From positions 1-7,470 of the forward strand of contig CAAFTS010000044.1 in NCBI GenBank assembly GCA_900765975.1: DNA of 7,470 bases. Direction: 5' to 3'. Below the pieces are notes generated by a model, which saw only the letters and a program-made list of their open reading frames with translations, searched no databases and was not told the origin of the DNA. This DNA is from Lachnospiraceae bacterium (GTDB taxonomy: Bacteria; Bacillota; Clostridia; Lachnospirales; Lachnospiraceae). A program made the translations under genes and the position numbers. Below, in pieces: positions 1-6,641 of the stretch; position 1 is the first letter of the stretch, and each line of letters starts with the position of its first letter.

Positions 1-50
1 ATAACTTCTGGGAATTTGAAATAAATGTGTAAACAGGCAAATCTATTAGA

Positions 51-938
51 ATGGCAGGTTATAAAATTAATTTACCTTTTAAAACTGATCAGTATGGGAT
101 TTTATCAGCGGTAGTTTCATTACTATGTTATAATTATTTTTTTACAGAACCCTATCATACGCTTGCTGTAAATGATCCGGAGTATCTGGTTACTTTTTCA
201 ATCATGCTGACAACTTCCATTCTTACGAGTGCCCTGACAACAAAAGAAAAACTTTTAACGAAAGAAGCAAATGAAAGAGGAAAAGAAAGCCAGATTTTAT
301 ATATGCTCTCCAGTAAACTGTCGGATGCTTCAGATATAGAAGCAGTTCTTAAAATCGCTGCAGAAAGTATCAGCCATCTTCTTCAGATAAATGTTGGATG
401 TATTTATATTGGAAGACAGTCTGCACCGATCTACATTCAGCAGTCAGGAAAAGAACAGATTCACAGAGGATTGCCGGATGTAGAAGAGATTCGGAAGAAA
501 TATACAGATCTTCGGACAGAATATCTGGAAGAAGAGGACACTTATGGATATCCGGTTAATGGGAGGGAACACTTGCTTGCAGTGGTAAAAATTGATAAAA
601 CTGTGAATGCGGAACAGCTGCAGGAAAAGAAAAAGCTGTTGCAAAATGTCTCCATGGCGATAGAACGTATTGAAGTAACGGTAGAAAGAGTGCGTGACAG
701 AGAAAATATGGAACGGGAAAGAGAACGGGCGAATCTTCTGCGTGCGATTTCCCATGATCTTCGGACGCCGTTATCAGGCATTATGGGAACTTCGGAAATG
801 CTAATGGATATGACAGACAAAGAAGACAGACGTCAGGAACTGCTTCAAGGTATTTATCAGGATGCCGACTGGCTGAAATCTTTAGTAGAAAATATCTTAA
901 GTCTGACCAGACTGCAGGATGGTAAAATTGTGATATAG
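51..938 (+). pseudogene. KdpD-like sensor histidine kinase, truncated at both ends (no ATP-binding domain)
   Basis: This is a fragment of a membrane histidine kinase of the KdpD type. Residues about 15-32 and 46-63 are hydrophobic and match the last two of the four DUF4118 membrane helices, including the NYFFTEP turn that the downstream kinase also carries as NYFFTDP. A GAF-like region follows (about 75-205), then a charged coiled linker and a DHp/HisKA domain with phospho-acceptor His235 in the motif SHDLRTPLS. The frame stops right after the second DHp helix (VENILSLTRLQDG), so the N, G1 and G2 boxes are absent and the protein cannot bind ATP. The first two helices are also missing: a TAA lies in frame at 30-32, and there is no good ribosome site before ATG 51. 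It is most likely a decayed kinase. It could still be made and phosphorylated in trans by the kinase downstream, but that is speculation. Confidence 0.75.
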
Positions 939-964
939 ATATTTATATTATACCTGACAATAAG
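926..964 (+). other. Possible relic of the KdpD N-terminal (USP-like) domain tail at a deletion junction
   Basis: In the frame of the downstream kinase, the codons from 926 up to ATG 965 read NCDIDIYIIPDNK. They are open back to a TAA at 923-925 and contain no start codon. A segment of the type DIDIYIIP is what I expect at the end of the USP-like domain of full-length KdpD proteins, just before the linker to the first membrane helix. It overlaps the last codons of the upstream kinase fragment. The simplest reading is that a deletion joined the DHp end of kinase 1 to the last residues of the cytoplasmic domain of kinase 2, removing the ATPase domain of the first and the N-terminal domain of the second. 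The family match is from memory. Confidence 0.45.
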
Positions 965-2530
965 ATGGAGAAAGAAAAACAGAAGCTTCGAAGAAGTGTG
1001 GAGCATACGATGACAATCAAAAATATGCTGAGTGCTTTGGTATGTCTGCTTTTGTCAACAGTAATAGGTTTTGTTTTTTATGAAATGAAATTTAGCGATA
1101 CCAATATCATAACAGTATATATTTTGGGAGTTATGGTTACTGCGATTATTACATCAAGTCGGACGATTTCTTTCCTGCAGTCTGCAGCGAGTGTAGTGGT
1201 ATTCAACTATTTTTTTACAGACCCAAGGTTTTCTCTGGATACTTATGATCCGGGTTATCCGGTTACTTTTGTGATTTCCTTTATTGCAGCTCTCATCACA
1301 AGCAATATTGCATTAAAAATGAAAACACAGGCAAGAGAACTGGCAAAACTTGCATATCGTACAAAGATCATTTTGGATACCAACCAGCTTTTGCAAAATG
1401 GAAAAACAGTAGAAGAAATAGGAAATACAATGGCAGCTCAGTTGGGAAAAGTGCTGAGTCACACCGTGGTATATTATGGACTGGAAGGGGAACATCTTGG
1501 TTCTCCTGTGATATATAATGCTAACGGTGAGAAGGATGAATCTCATCGAAGCAGCTTGATTACCGAAAACGAACATGCAGTAGCTGAATGGGTATTTAAG
1601 AACAATAAACGGGCAGGAGCAACTACAGGAACATTAAGTGAAGCTGCATGTTATTATCTTGCAGTCAGAAGCCTTGATGCGGTGTATGGTGTTGTTGGGA
1701 TTGAAATAGGGGATGGAGAGATACTGAGTGCTTATGAGAGCAATATGTTAATGGCTATCCTTTCCGAGTCGGCGACTGTTATGGAACGGGAAGTTTTAAG
1801 GACTAGGGAAGAGGCTGCAACGGAAAAGGCTAACAGCGAAAAGTTAAGGGCAAATCTTCTGCGGTCCATTTCCCATGACCTTCGAACTCCGCTTACCAGT
1901 ATTTGTGGAAATGCGGATATGCTTCTTCAGGGAAAGTTAAATGAGGACAAAAAAGAAAAAGTGTATTCTTATATATATGATGACTCGTTCTGGCTGCTGA
2001 ATCTGGTAGAAAATCTTTTATCTGTTACAAGAATTGAAGACGGTGGAATGAAGATAAAAAAACAGGCAGATATGTTGGAAGATCTGATAGAAGAAGCGTT
2101 GAAACATATCAGCCGGAAAAGCAGGGAATTTTCGATACGGGTCAGTATGGAAGATGAAATGCAGCTTGTTAATGTGGACTCACGACTGATTCTTCAGGTA
2201 ATTATTAATATTGTAGATAATGCGGTGAAGTATACGCCTCCAGGCGGAGAGATTGTGATATCTACAAAGAAAGAAAAAAGTTTTGTACATGTGCAGATTG
2301 CAGATAATGGAAAGGGAATTCCGGATGAAGATAAACCGCATATTTTTGAAATGTTTTATACGGCAAATAATGAAATAACGGATTCGAAACGGAGTTTGGG
2401 TCTTGGGCTTGCTCTTTGTAAATCAATTATCAATGCACATGGTGGGAAAATAATGGTTTATGATAATGAACCGAAAGGTGCCATTTTTGATTTTACGGTG
2501 CCTGCTGAGGAGGTAGAGATTCATGAATAA
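965..2530 (+). CDS. kdpD: KdpD-type sensor histidine kinase lacking the N-terminal KdpD domain
   Basis: This inner-membrane histidine kinase would sense potassium or turgor-related signals and phosphorylate the KdpE-type regulator encoded next to it. In order it has four membrane helices of the DUF4118 type (about 21-41, 47-64, 67-84, 99-117), a GAF-like domain (about 132-285), a DHp domain with His304 in SHDLRTPLT, and an HATPase_c domain with N box (DNAVKY, Asn419), G1 box (DNGKGIP, Asp447) and G2 box (GLGLAL, 479-484). The catalytic core looks complete. At 521 residues it is far shorter than classical KdpD (about 900), because the cytoplasmic KdpD/USP domains are absent. ATG 965 has no clear ribosome site. 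ATG 1010 (residue 16) has GGAG six bases upstream and is a plausible true start, just before helix 1. The 3' end overlaps the regulator gene by 8 nt, so the two were probably co-translated. Confidence 0.85.
   Translation: MEKEKQKLRRSVEHTMTIKNMLSALVCLLLSTVIGFVFYEMKFSDTNIITVYILGVMVTAIITSSRTISFLQSAASVVVFNYFFTDPRFSLDTYDPGYPVTFVISFIAALITSNIALKMKTQARELAKLAYRTKIILDTNQLLQNGKTVEEIGNTMAAQLGKVLSHTVVYYGLEGEHLGSPVIYNANGEKDESHRSSLITENEHAVAEWVFKNNKRAGATTGTLSEAACYYLAVRSLDAVYGVVGIEIGDGEILSAYESNMLMAILSESATVMEREVLRTREEAATEKANSEKLRANLLRSISHDLRTPLTSICGNADMLLQGKLNEDKKEKVYSYIYDDSFWLLNLVENLLSVTRIEDGGMKIKKQADMLEDLIEEALKHISRKSREFSIRVSMEDEMQLVNVDSRLILQVIINIVDNAVKYTPPGGEIVISTKKEKSFVHVQIADNGKGIPDEDKPHIFEMFYTANNEITDSKRSLGLGLALCKSIINAHGGKIMVYDNEPKGAIFDFTVPAEEVEIHE
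1000..1003 (+). promoter_or_regulatory. Possible ribosome binding site favouring the internal start at 1010
   Basis: GGAG lies six bases before an in-frame ATG at 1010. The ATG at 965 is preceded only by an AT-rich stretch without a Shine-Dalgarno match. If the original start was lost with the N-terminal domain, translation may now begin here, giving a 506-residue kinase. Confidence 0.35.
2508..2513 (+). promoter_or_regulatory. Ribosome binding site of the KdpE-like regulator
   Basis: A perfect AGGAGG sits nine bases before ATG 2523, inside the last codons of the kinase gene. It fixes the start of the response regulator and indicates translational coupling with the kinase. Confidence 0.8.
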
Positions 2531-3231
2531 TTCAAATATATTAGTGGTAGAAGATGATGCTGCCATTCGCAGTCTTATCACAACCGCCCTTGAGACAGAA
2601 AACTATAAATATCATGTGGCAAAAAATGGGAGTCAGGCGATTATGGAAGCTGCAACACAGGCACCGGAACTGATCCTGTTGGATCTGGGACTTCCTGATA
2701 TAGATGGGGTTGATGTAATAAGAAAAATACGTACCTGGTCAACTGTTCCAATTACTGTGATAAGTGCCAGAAGTGAAGATAAAGATAAGATTGATGCCTT
2801 GGATGCCGGATGCCGGTGCTGATGATTATATTACCAAGCCATTTTCAACAGCGGAACTTCTTGCAAGAATCAGAGGAAACTATAGGAGAATTCAGTACAT
2901 ACAAAATAATCAGCAGGGGGGAGATCCTGCCTTTCATAATGGTAGCTTGACCATTGATTATCAAATGCAGACAGTATATGTGAAAGAGGAAGAGATTCAT
3001 GTGACTCCAATTGAATATAAAATCTTATGCCTGTTGGCGAAAAATCTTGGAAGAGTTCTGACCCATACCCACATCACGAAGGAAATATGGGGAAGTTCTT
3101 TGGAAGGAGACATTGCTTCACTCAGGGTTCATGTGGCAACAGTAAGAAAGAAAATAGAAAAGAAAGATAGCTCTAATAAATGTATACAAACACATGTGGG
3201 AATTGGGTATTGTATGGTTAAACAGGATTAA
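2523..3231 (+). pseudogene. kdpE: KdpE-like OmpR-family response regulator, frameshifted
   Basis: This would be a DNA-binding response regulator of the OmpR/PhoB family, partner of the kinase it overlaps by 8 nt. The first part (2523-2822) carries a receiver domain with acidic residues Asp11 and Asp12, phospho-acceptor Asp54 (LLDLGLPD) and Ser81 (VISAR). It then leaves frame at residue 97 and ends after CRC at a TGA at 2820-2822. The missing receiver end (GADDYITKPF, with conserved Lys) and the whole winged-helix DNA-binding domain (TPIEYKILCLL to THVGIGYCMV) continue in another frame to the stop at 3229-3231. A 7-bp tandem duplication at 2801-2814 causes the shift. Removing one copy gives a continuous 233-residue protein, the normal size for KdpE. 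As written, the phosphorylated receiver and the DNA-binding domain are not joined. A sequencing error, or a reversible slippage switch, cannot be excluded. Confidence 0.88.
2801..2814 (+). repeat. 7-bp tandem duplication (GGATGCC x2) causing the regulator frameshift
   Basis: GGATGCC at 2801-2807 is repeated exactly at 2808-2814 and is followed by GGTGCT. With a single copy the codons read D-A-G-A-D-D-Y, the expected receiver motif. With two copies the frame moves by one base and hits TGA within three codons. A third GATGCC at 2793-2798 makes this a good substrate for replication slippage. Confidence 0.9.
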
Positions 3232-3395
3232 AGAACTATTTGATGAAAGAATTATAGCTGATTACTAAGCATGTGGAGACGGTATGTCTTTTGAAACGCA
3301 AATAAGCGGTTTTATAGGCTTTAAAGTGTGAAGTTCAGTCTATTTGCCACCGATTTGCCACCCACAAAAATAAAATGAACAGAAAATGAAGAAAT
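3232..3395. other. Intergenic region at the probable end of a former mobile element
   Basis: No gene is visible between the regulator stop and the terminator hairpin. An imperfect inverted repeat (AAACGC at about 3294-3299 against GCGGTTT at about 3306-3312) lies here and could belong to an attachment core, though it is weak. The paired repeats at 3342-3362 follow. A second, shorter pair (AAAATGAA at 3372-3379 and 3383-3390) has the same 11-bp period. The boundary between host and element DNA probably falls in this stretch, but no second end remains to define it. Confidence 0.4.
3342..3362. repeat. Paired 10-bp direct repeats, candidate integrase arm-binding sites
   Basis: ATTTGCCACC occurs at 3342-3351 and again at 3353-3362, one helical turn apart (11-bp period). 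It lies about 80 bp beyond the 3' end of the integrase gene. Short direct repeats near the element end next to the integrase gene are typical of the arm-type sites bound by the N-terminal domain of Tn916- and lambda-like recombinases. That function is inferred from position and spacing. Confidence 0.5.
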
Positions 3396-3440
3396 GCGGT
3401 TGAACACTCTGAACTAATCGGAATGTTCAACCGCTTTTTT
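3396..3440. terminator. Strong bidirectional terminator between regulator and integrase
   Basis: GCGGTTGAACA (3396-3406) pairs perfectly with TGTTCAACCGC (3424-3434). After one C/A mismatch the stem continues with TCTGA (3408-3412) against TCGGA (3418-3422), leaving the loop ACTAA. A run of six T (3435-3440) follows on the plus strand, as in an intrinsic terminator for the kinase/regulator operon. On the minus strand the hairpin starts eight bases after the integrase stop and is followed by a T-rich stretch, so it probably ends integrase transcription too. Confidence 0.8.
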
Positions 3441-3442
3441 AG

Positions 3443-4159
3443 TTATGCCTGTAAGGACTGTTCAAATACATCAACAGCGGTTTGCTGCATCACATCTGTA
3501 TTGAACGTATAGGTCTGCAAAGTCGTTTCAATATTTTTATGTCCCAACCGTTCCATAACAGTTTTGGGATTCACACCGCCTTCTGCCAGTATTGTACCAT
3601 GTGTATGACGTAAGCAGTGAGCATGAAACAATACGTTTCCAAGTTCATAGTGAATTACCCTTGCACAATATTTGAAAGAATCAGGTGAAACAAAGGTACC
3701 GTTATCTTTCACACATAACGGGGTAAATTCTTTATAGGCTACTGCAACATCAGAACGTACTTGTGTGATTGAATTATCAGGAAGTAAATAAGTCTTTAAG
3801 TATTTACCACCGTATTTCATGCGGTTTATGTTCTGTTGGTGTATTGTAGATTTTAATGCCTTTTCTAATGTTTTTCCCATCTTAATAGTACGGTAAGAAT
3901 CATATTTTGGTGGTTTAACAAACCATGTCTTTTCTATCTTGACCAACTGTTTTCTGATGTGTAGTTCATGCTTTTCAAAATCAACATCTTCTTTTAGATC
4001 AATAGCAAATGTTTCACCGATTCTTGTACCTGCATGATAAGGGACAATTAAAGATTGATGAAAATAACTGCTTTCCGGGAAGCGTTGTAAGATTCTTTCA
4101 AATTCTTTTTTAGGGCAAACATATTCAGCGTGAGCCTTTGCATCAACGTCTATCGGCAT
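3443..4159 (-). pseudogene. Tyrosine recombinase (Tn916-like integrase), N-terminal half missing
   Basis: This is the catalytic part of a phage/ICE-type tyrosine integrase, which cuts and rejoins attachment sites through a phosphotyrosine intermediate. Counting from ATG 4159, all catalytic residues are present: Arg46 (AGTRIGE), Lys85 (PPKYDSYR), His181 and Arg184 (HCLRH), His207 (GHKNIETT) and nucleophile Tyr217 (LQTYTF). The piece is 238 residues, against roughly 380-400 for this family, so the arm-binding and core-binding N-terminal domains are lost. The same frame stays open upstream to about 4207 and still reads NPCIPVKVGK before Met1, which looks like integrase sequence, so the break lies near 4185-4198. 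The chosen ATG is therefore just the first internal Met and has no ribosome site. The 3' end is intact and followed by a terminator. It is probably inactive and marks an excised or deleted integrative element. Confidence 0.88.
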
Positions 4160-4200
4160 TTTTCCAACTTTGACAGGGATGCAAGGATTGGAATTCCATT
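4160..4200. other. Deletion or fusion junction between integrase and ABC transporter gene
   Basis: Reading leftward on the minus strand, integrase-like sequence begins near 4190. Reading rightward on the plus strand, ABC transporter sequence (HLVRHNSYLFKG) begins near 4197. Both genes lack their N-terminal portions and meet head-to-head here. A GAATTC at 4191-4196 sits at the apparent join. No direct repeats or element end are visible around it. Confidence 0.6.
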
Positions 4201-4712
4201 TGGTTCGTCATAATAGTTATTTGTTTAAGGGAACAGTGGAGGAAAATCTAAAAATGGCGAATCCAGATGCGACAAAAGAAGAAATGGAAAAGGTGCTTCA
4301 AAAAGTGAACTTGCTCGGATTTCTGGAAACGCAGGAAGGACTTCAGACACAGCTCTTGGAAAAGGCGGGAAATTTATCCGGGGGACAATGTCAGAGACTG
4401 GCGATTGCGAGGGCGCTATTGAAACAGAATGCGGCAGTTTATATTTTTGATGAAGCGGCATCCAATATTGATGTGGAGAGTGAAGAGCTTATTATGAATG
4501 TGATACATGAACTGGCAAAGACAAAAACTGTACTTTTGATTTCACATCGACTGGCAAACGTTGTAAAGTCTGATCGGATTTATTTCTTAAAAGACGGAAA
4601 AATTGCAGAAAGTGGAAAACATGAAGAATTGATTCAGAAGAAGGGCACATATCAATATTTATTTGAAAGCCAGATGGCTTTGGAAAATTATGGAAAGAGA
4701 GGAACTGTATAA
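4170..4712 (+). pseudogene. CydD-like ABC exporter half, 5' truncated (C-terminal part of the ATPase domain only)
   Basis: This is the tail of an ABC transporter with fused membrane and ATPase domains, probably the CydD-like partner of the next gene. The visible part begins near the Q-loop (VRHNSYLFKGTVEENL) and has the ABC signature LSGGQ (69-73 of the open frame), Walker B with Asp94-Glu95 (YIFDEAAS) and the H-loop His126 (ISHRL), then a normal C-terminus. The Walker A motif and the whole membrane domain, about 390 residues, are missing. The only upstream start is a TTG at 4170 in junction sequence, with no ribosome site, so no genuine start remains. The stop codon overlaps the ATG of the next gene by one base (TAATG), which shows the two were translationally coupled. 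Without Walker A this fragment cannot form a working ATP site. Confidence 0.87.
4697..4703 (+). promoter_or_regulatory. Ribosome binding site of the CydC-like gene
   Basis: GAGAGGA lies eight bases before ATG 4712, inside the end of the truncated ABC gene. It supports this start and allows the second exporter gene to be translated even if the upstream fragment is not. Confidence 0.65.
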
Positions 4713-6460
4713 TGCATGAATGTTCAAAAACAACGGCAAAGCGCAGGAGTGCTTTTCGGATTATGGGGAGTCTTATCGGACTTGTAAAGCCGTTGCTTCA
4801 TATTATGCTGGCGGCTATATTATTGGGAACGGTAGGATATTTATGTGCAATTTTTCTGACGATTCTTGCCGGACAGGTTCTGATACAAGGATTGCTGTCT
4901 GGCGTGGCAGGGGGTCCGGTTTTTGTGAAACAGATGTGGTTTATGCAGATTCCGGTCAAGACCATTCTGGGGGGAATGATCGGAATTGCAGTGCTTCGTG
5001 GAGTTTTGCACTACGCTGAGCAGTATTGTAATCATTTTATTGCATTTAAGCTGTTGGCAATAATTCGGCATAAGGTTTTTGGCGCTTTGCGAATACTTTG
5101 TCCTGCGAAGCTGGAGGGGCGAGATAAGGGCAATCTGATTGCTATTATTACAACAGATATTGAATTGTTAGAAGTGTTTTATGCACATACAATTTCTCCA
5201 ATTGCAATTGCAGCGCTGACTTCGCTGTTTATGGTGTTTTTTATGGGAAAATATCATTGGATGGCAGCAGTTTTTGTGTCGATAGCTTATTTGATTGTAG
5301 GGGTAGCAATTCCACTGTGGAATGGGAAACGTGGAAGCCGGAAAGGAATGGAATTTCGGACTAATTTTGGAGAATTAAATAGTTTTGTGTTAGATTCCTT
5401 GCGGGGGCTGGATGAAACCATTCAATACGGACAGGGGGAGAAGAGAAAGCAACAAATGTCAGAACGTTCGGAGAGCCTTGCAAAAATGCAGGAGTCGCTG
5501 AGCAGAATGGAGGGAGCTCAGCGATCATTTACCAATATGATGATTCTGATGGCATCGTTTGGAATGCTTGCGCTTACGATTGGTCTGTATGCAAAGGGGG
5601 AAATGGGATTTGAAGGAATTTTAACCTGTACGATTGCGATGATGGGTTCTTTTGGTCCGGTAGTTGCCTTGTCAAGTTTGTCAAATAATTTGAATCAGAC
5701 ACTGGCAAGTGGAGAACGGGTTCTTTCTTTGTTAGAGGAACAGCCTCTCGTGGAAGAACTTGAGGAAACGTTGGTAAAATCAGTAAGGGAAAATGTGAAT
5801 TATGAGTTTACAGGGGCAGAAGCTGAGAATGTAACATTTGCGTATGGGGAGGATGTGATATTGGATCAGTATTCGTTGAAGCTGGAACCGGGGAAAATTA
5901 CCGGGATTCATGGGACAAGCGGCTCTGGAAAATCAACGTTGTTAAAATTGCTGATGCGTTTTTGGGATGTGCAGTCAGGAACAATTCTTGTGGATGGAGA
6001 GGATGTTAGAACAATTCCGACCCCATGTCTTAGAAAGCTGGAAAGTTATGTGACACAGGAAACACATTTATTCCATGATTCTATTGCAAATAATATTGCG
6101 ATTGCAAAACCAGGCGGGGCGACCAGAGAGGAAATTATGGAAGCGGCAAAGAAAGCTTCGATTCATGAGTTTATTATGAAACTTCCGAAAGGATATGACA
6201 CAGAAGTAGGAGAGTTGGGTGATACACTTTCCGGAGGGGAAAAACAGAGAATTGGAATTGCAAGAGCATTTTTACATGAATCAGAGTTGATGCTTTTGGA
6301 TGAACCGACCAGCAATCTGGATTCTTTAAATGAAGGAATTATTTTGAAATCACTGAAAGAGTCTGCGAAAAAGAAAACGGTGGTTTTGGTTTCGCACAGA
6401 AAATCCACGATGAATATTGTAGATCGCGTATTTGTGATGAAAAAGGGAAGAATTTCTTAG
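4712..6460 (+). CDS. CydC-like ABC exporter half-transporter (permease/ATPase fusion)
   Basis: This is a 582-residue membrane ABC transporter half, normal length for CydC-type proteins. The N-terminal membrane domain (about 20-330) includes clear helices near 30-54, 85-100, 150-173, 180-200 and 270-295, and the segment LRGVLHYAEQYCNHFIAFK resembles the region of CydC after its second helix. The ATPase domain has Walker A GTSGSGKST (401-409, Lys407), Q-loop YVTQETHLF, signature LSGGEKQR (506-513), Walker B LMLLDEPTS with Asp530-Glu531, and H-loop His562 (VSHR). All nucleotide-binding residues are present. CydDC heterodimers export cysteine or glutathione; the substrate here is not shown by sequence, and similar clostridial proteins are often labelled simply amino acid exporters. 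Its 1-nt overlap with the CydD-like fragment marks an original pair. The gene looks intact, but its partner has lost Walker A and the membrane domain, so function is doubtful unless it homodimerises or another partner exists. Confidence 0.85.
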   Translation: MHECSKTTAKRRSAFRIMGSLIGLVKPLLHIMLAAILLGTVGYLCAIFLTILAGQVLIQGLLSGVAGGPVFVKQMWFMQIPVKTILGGMIGIAVLRGVLHYAEQYCNHFIAFKLLAIIRHKVFGALRILCPAKLEGRDKGNLIAIITTDIELLEVFYAHTISPIAIAALTSLFMVFFMGKYHWMAAVFVSIAYLIVGVAIPLWNGKRGSRKGMEFRTNFGELNSFVLDSLRGLDETIQYGQGEKRKQQMSERSESLAKMQESLSRMEGAQRSFTNMMILMASFGMLALTIGLYAKGEMGFEGILTCTIAMMGSFGPVVALSSLSNNLNQTLASGERVLSLLEEQPLVEELEETLVKSVRENVNYEFTGAEAENVTFAYGEDVILDQYSLKLEPGKITGIHGTSGSGKSTLLKLLMRFWDVQSGTILVDGEDVRTIPTPCLRKLESYVTQETHLFHDSIANNIAIAKPGGATREEIMEAAKKASIHEFIMKLPKGYDTEVGELGDTLSGGEKQRIGIARAFLHESELMLLDEPTSNLDSLNEGIILKSLKESAKKKTVVLVSHRKSTMNIVDRVFVMKKGRIS

Positions 6461-6587
6461 AGGAAGCTTGTTGGCGTGATGAACAAGGAATAATTATGCA
6501 ATATTAACAAAAATACAATCTAAAAATTAAGCAAAAAAGCGAAAAAATTGTACTATTTTTTTATGACTAGTAAAAAATGATAAAAAT

Positions 6588-6596
6588 TGTTATGAT
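6588..6596 (+). promoter_or_regulatory. Probable extended -10 promoter of the secreted protein gene
   Basis: TGTTATGAT at 6588-6596 matches an extended -10 element (TGn plus TATGAT) and lies 46 bp before the start codon. No good -35 box is found at 17 bp, which fits extended -10 promoters. The region upstream (about 6510-6585) is rich in A and T tracts that could act as UP-element-like DNA. The gap from 6461 to this point shows no gene. Confidence 0.5.
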
Positions 6597-6624
6597 ATAG
6601 AAAGGTGTGGGGAAAGTTTAGAAA

Positions 6625-6636
6625 AAGGAGTAAGGA
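6625..6636 (+). promoter_or_regulatory. Ribosome binding site of the secreted F5/8 type C protein
   Basis: AAGGAG (6625-6630) and a second AAGGA (6632-6636) lie 11 and 5 bases before ATG 6642. Together they support this start, which is followed at once by a signal peptide. Confidence 0.7.
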
Positions 6637-6641
6637 AAAGT

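Noticed and set aside
16..49. TTGAAA as a possible -35 box before the first kinase fragment
   Set aside because: No convincing -10 box lies at the right distance, and the gene appears to be truncated at its 5' end rather than starting here.
444..820. Minus-strand open frames inside the first kinase
   Set aside because: They are shadows of the GAF/DHp coding region, with low-complexity Phe- and Ser-rich translations.
2764..3231. Second half of the regulator as an independent gene starting at GTG 2764
   Set aside because: Its first 15 or so codons are an out-of-frame reading of the receiver domain; the true homology starts after the 7-bp duplication, so this is the 3' part of one broken gene.
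3276..3290. Small hairpin AGAC/GTCT followed by T residues after the regulator
   Set aside because: A four- to five-pair stem is too weak; the large hairpin at 3396-3440 is a far better terminator.
3342..3390. CRISPR-like array
   Set aside because: Only two copies of a 10-bp unit with a one-base gap and no spacers; this is not a CRISPR structure.
6467..6487. Hairpin CTTGTT/AACAAG after the CydC-like gene
   Set aside because: The stem is only six pairs with a nine-base loop and no T run follows, so it does not qualify as an intrinsic terminator.
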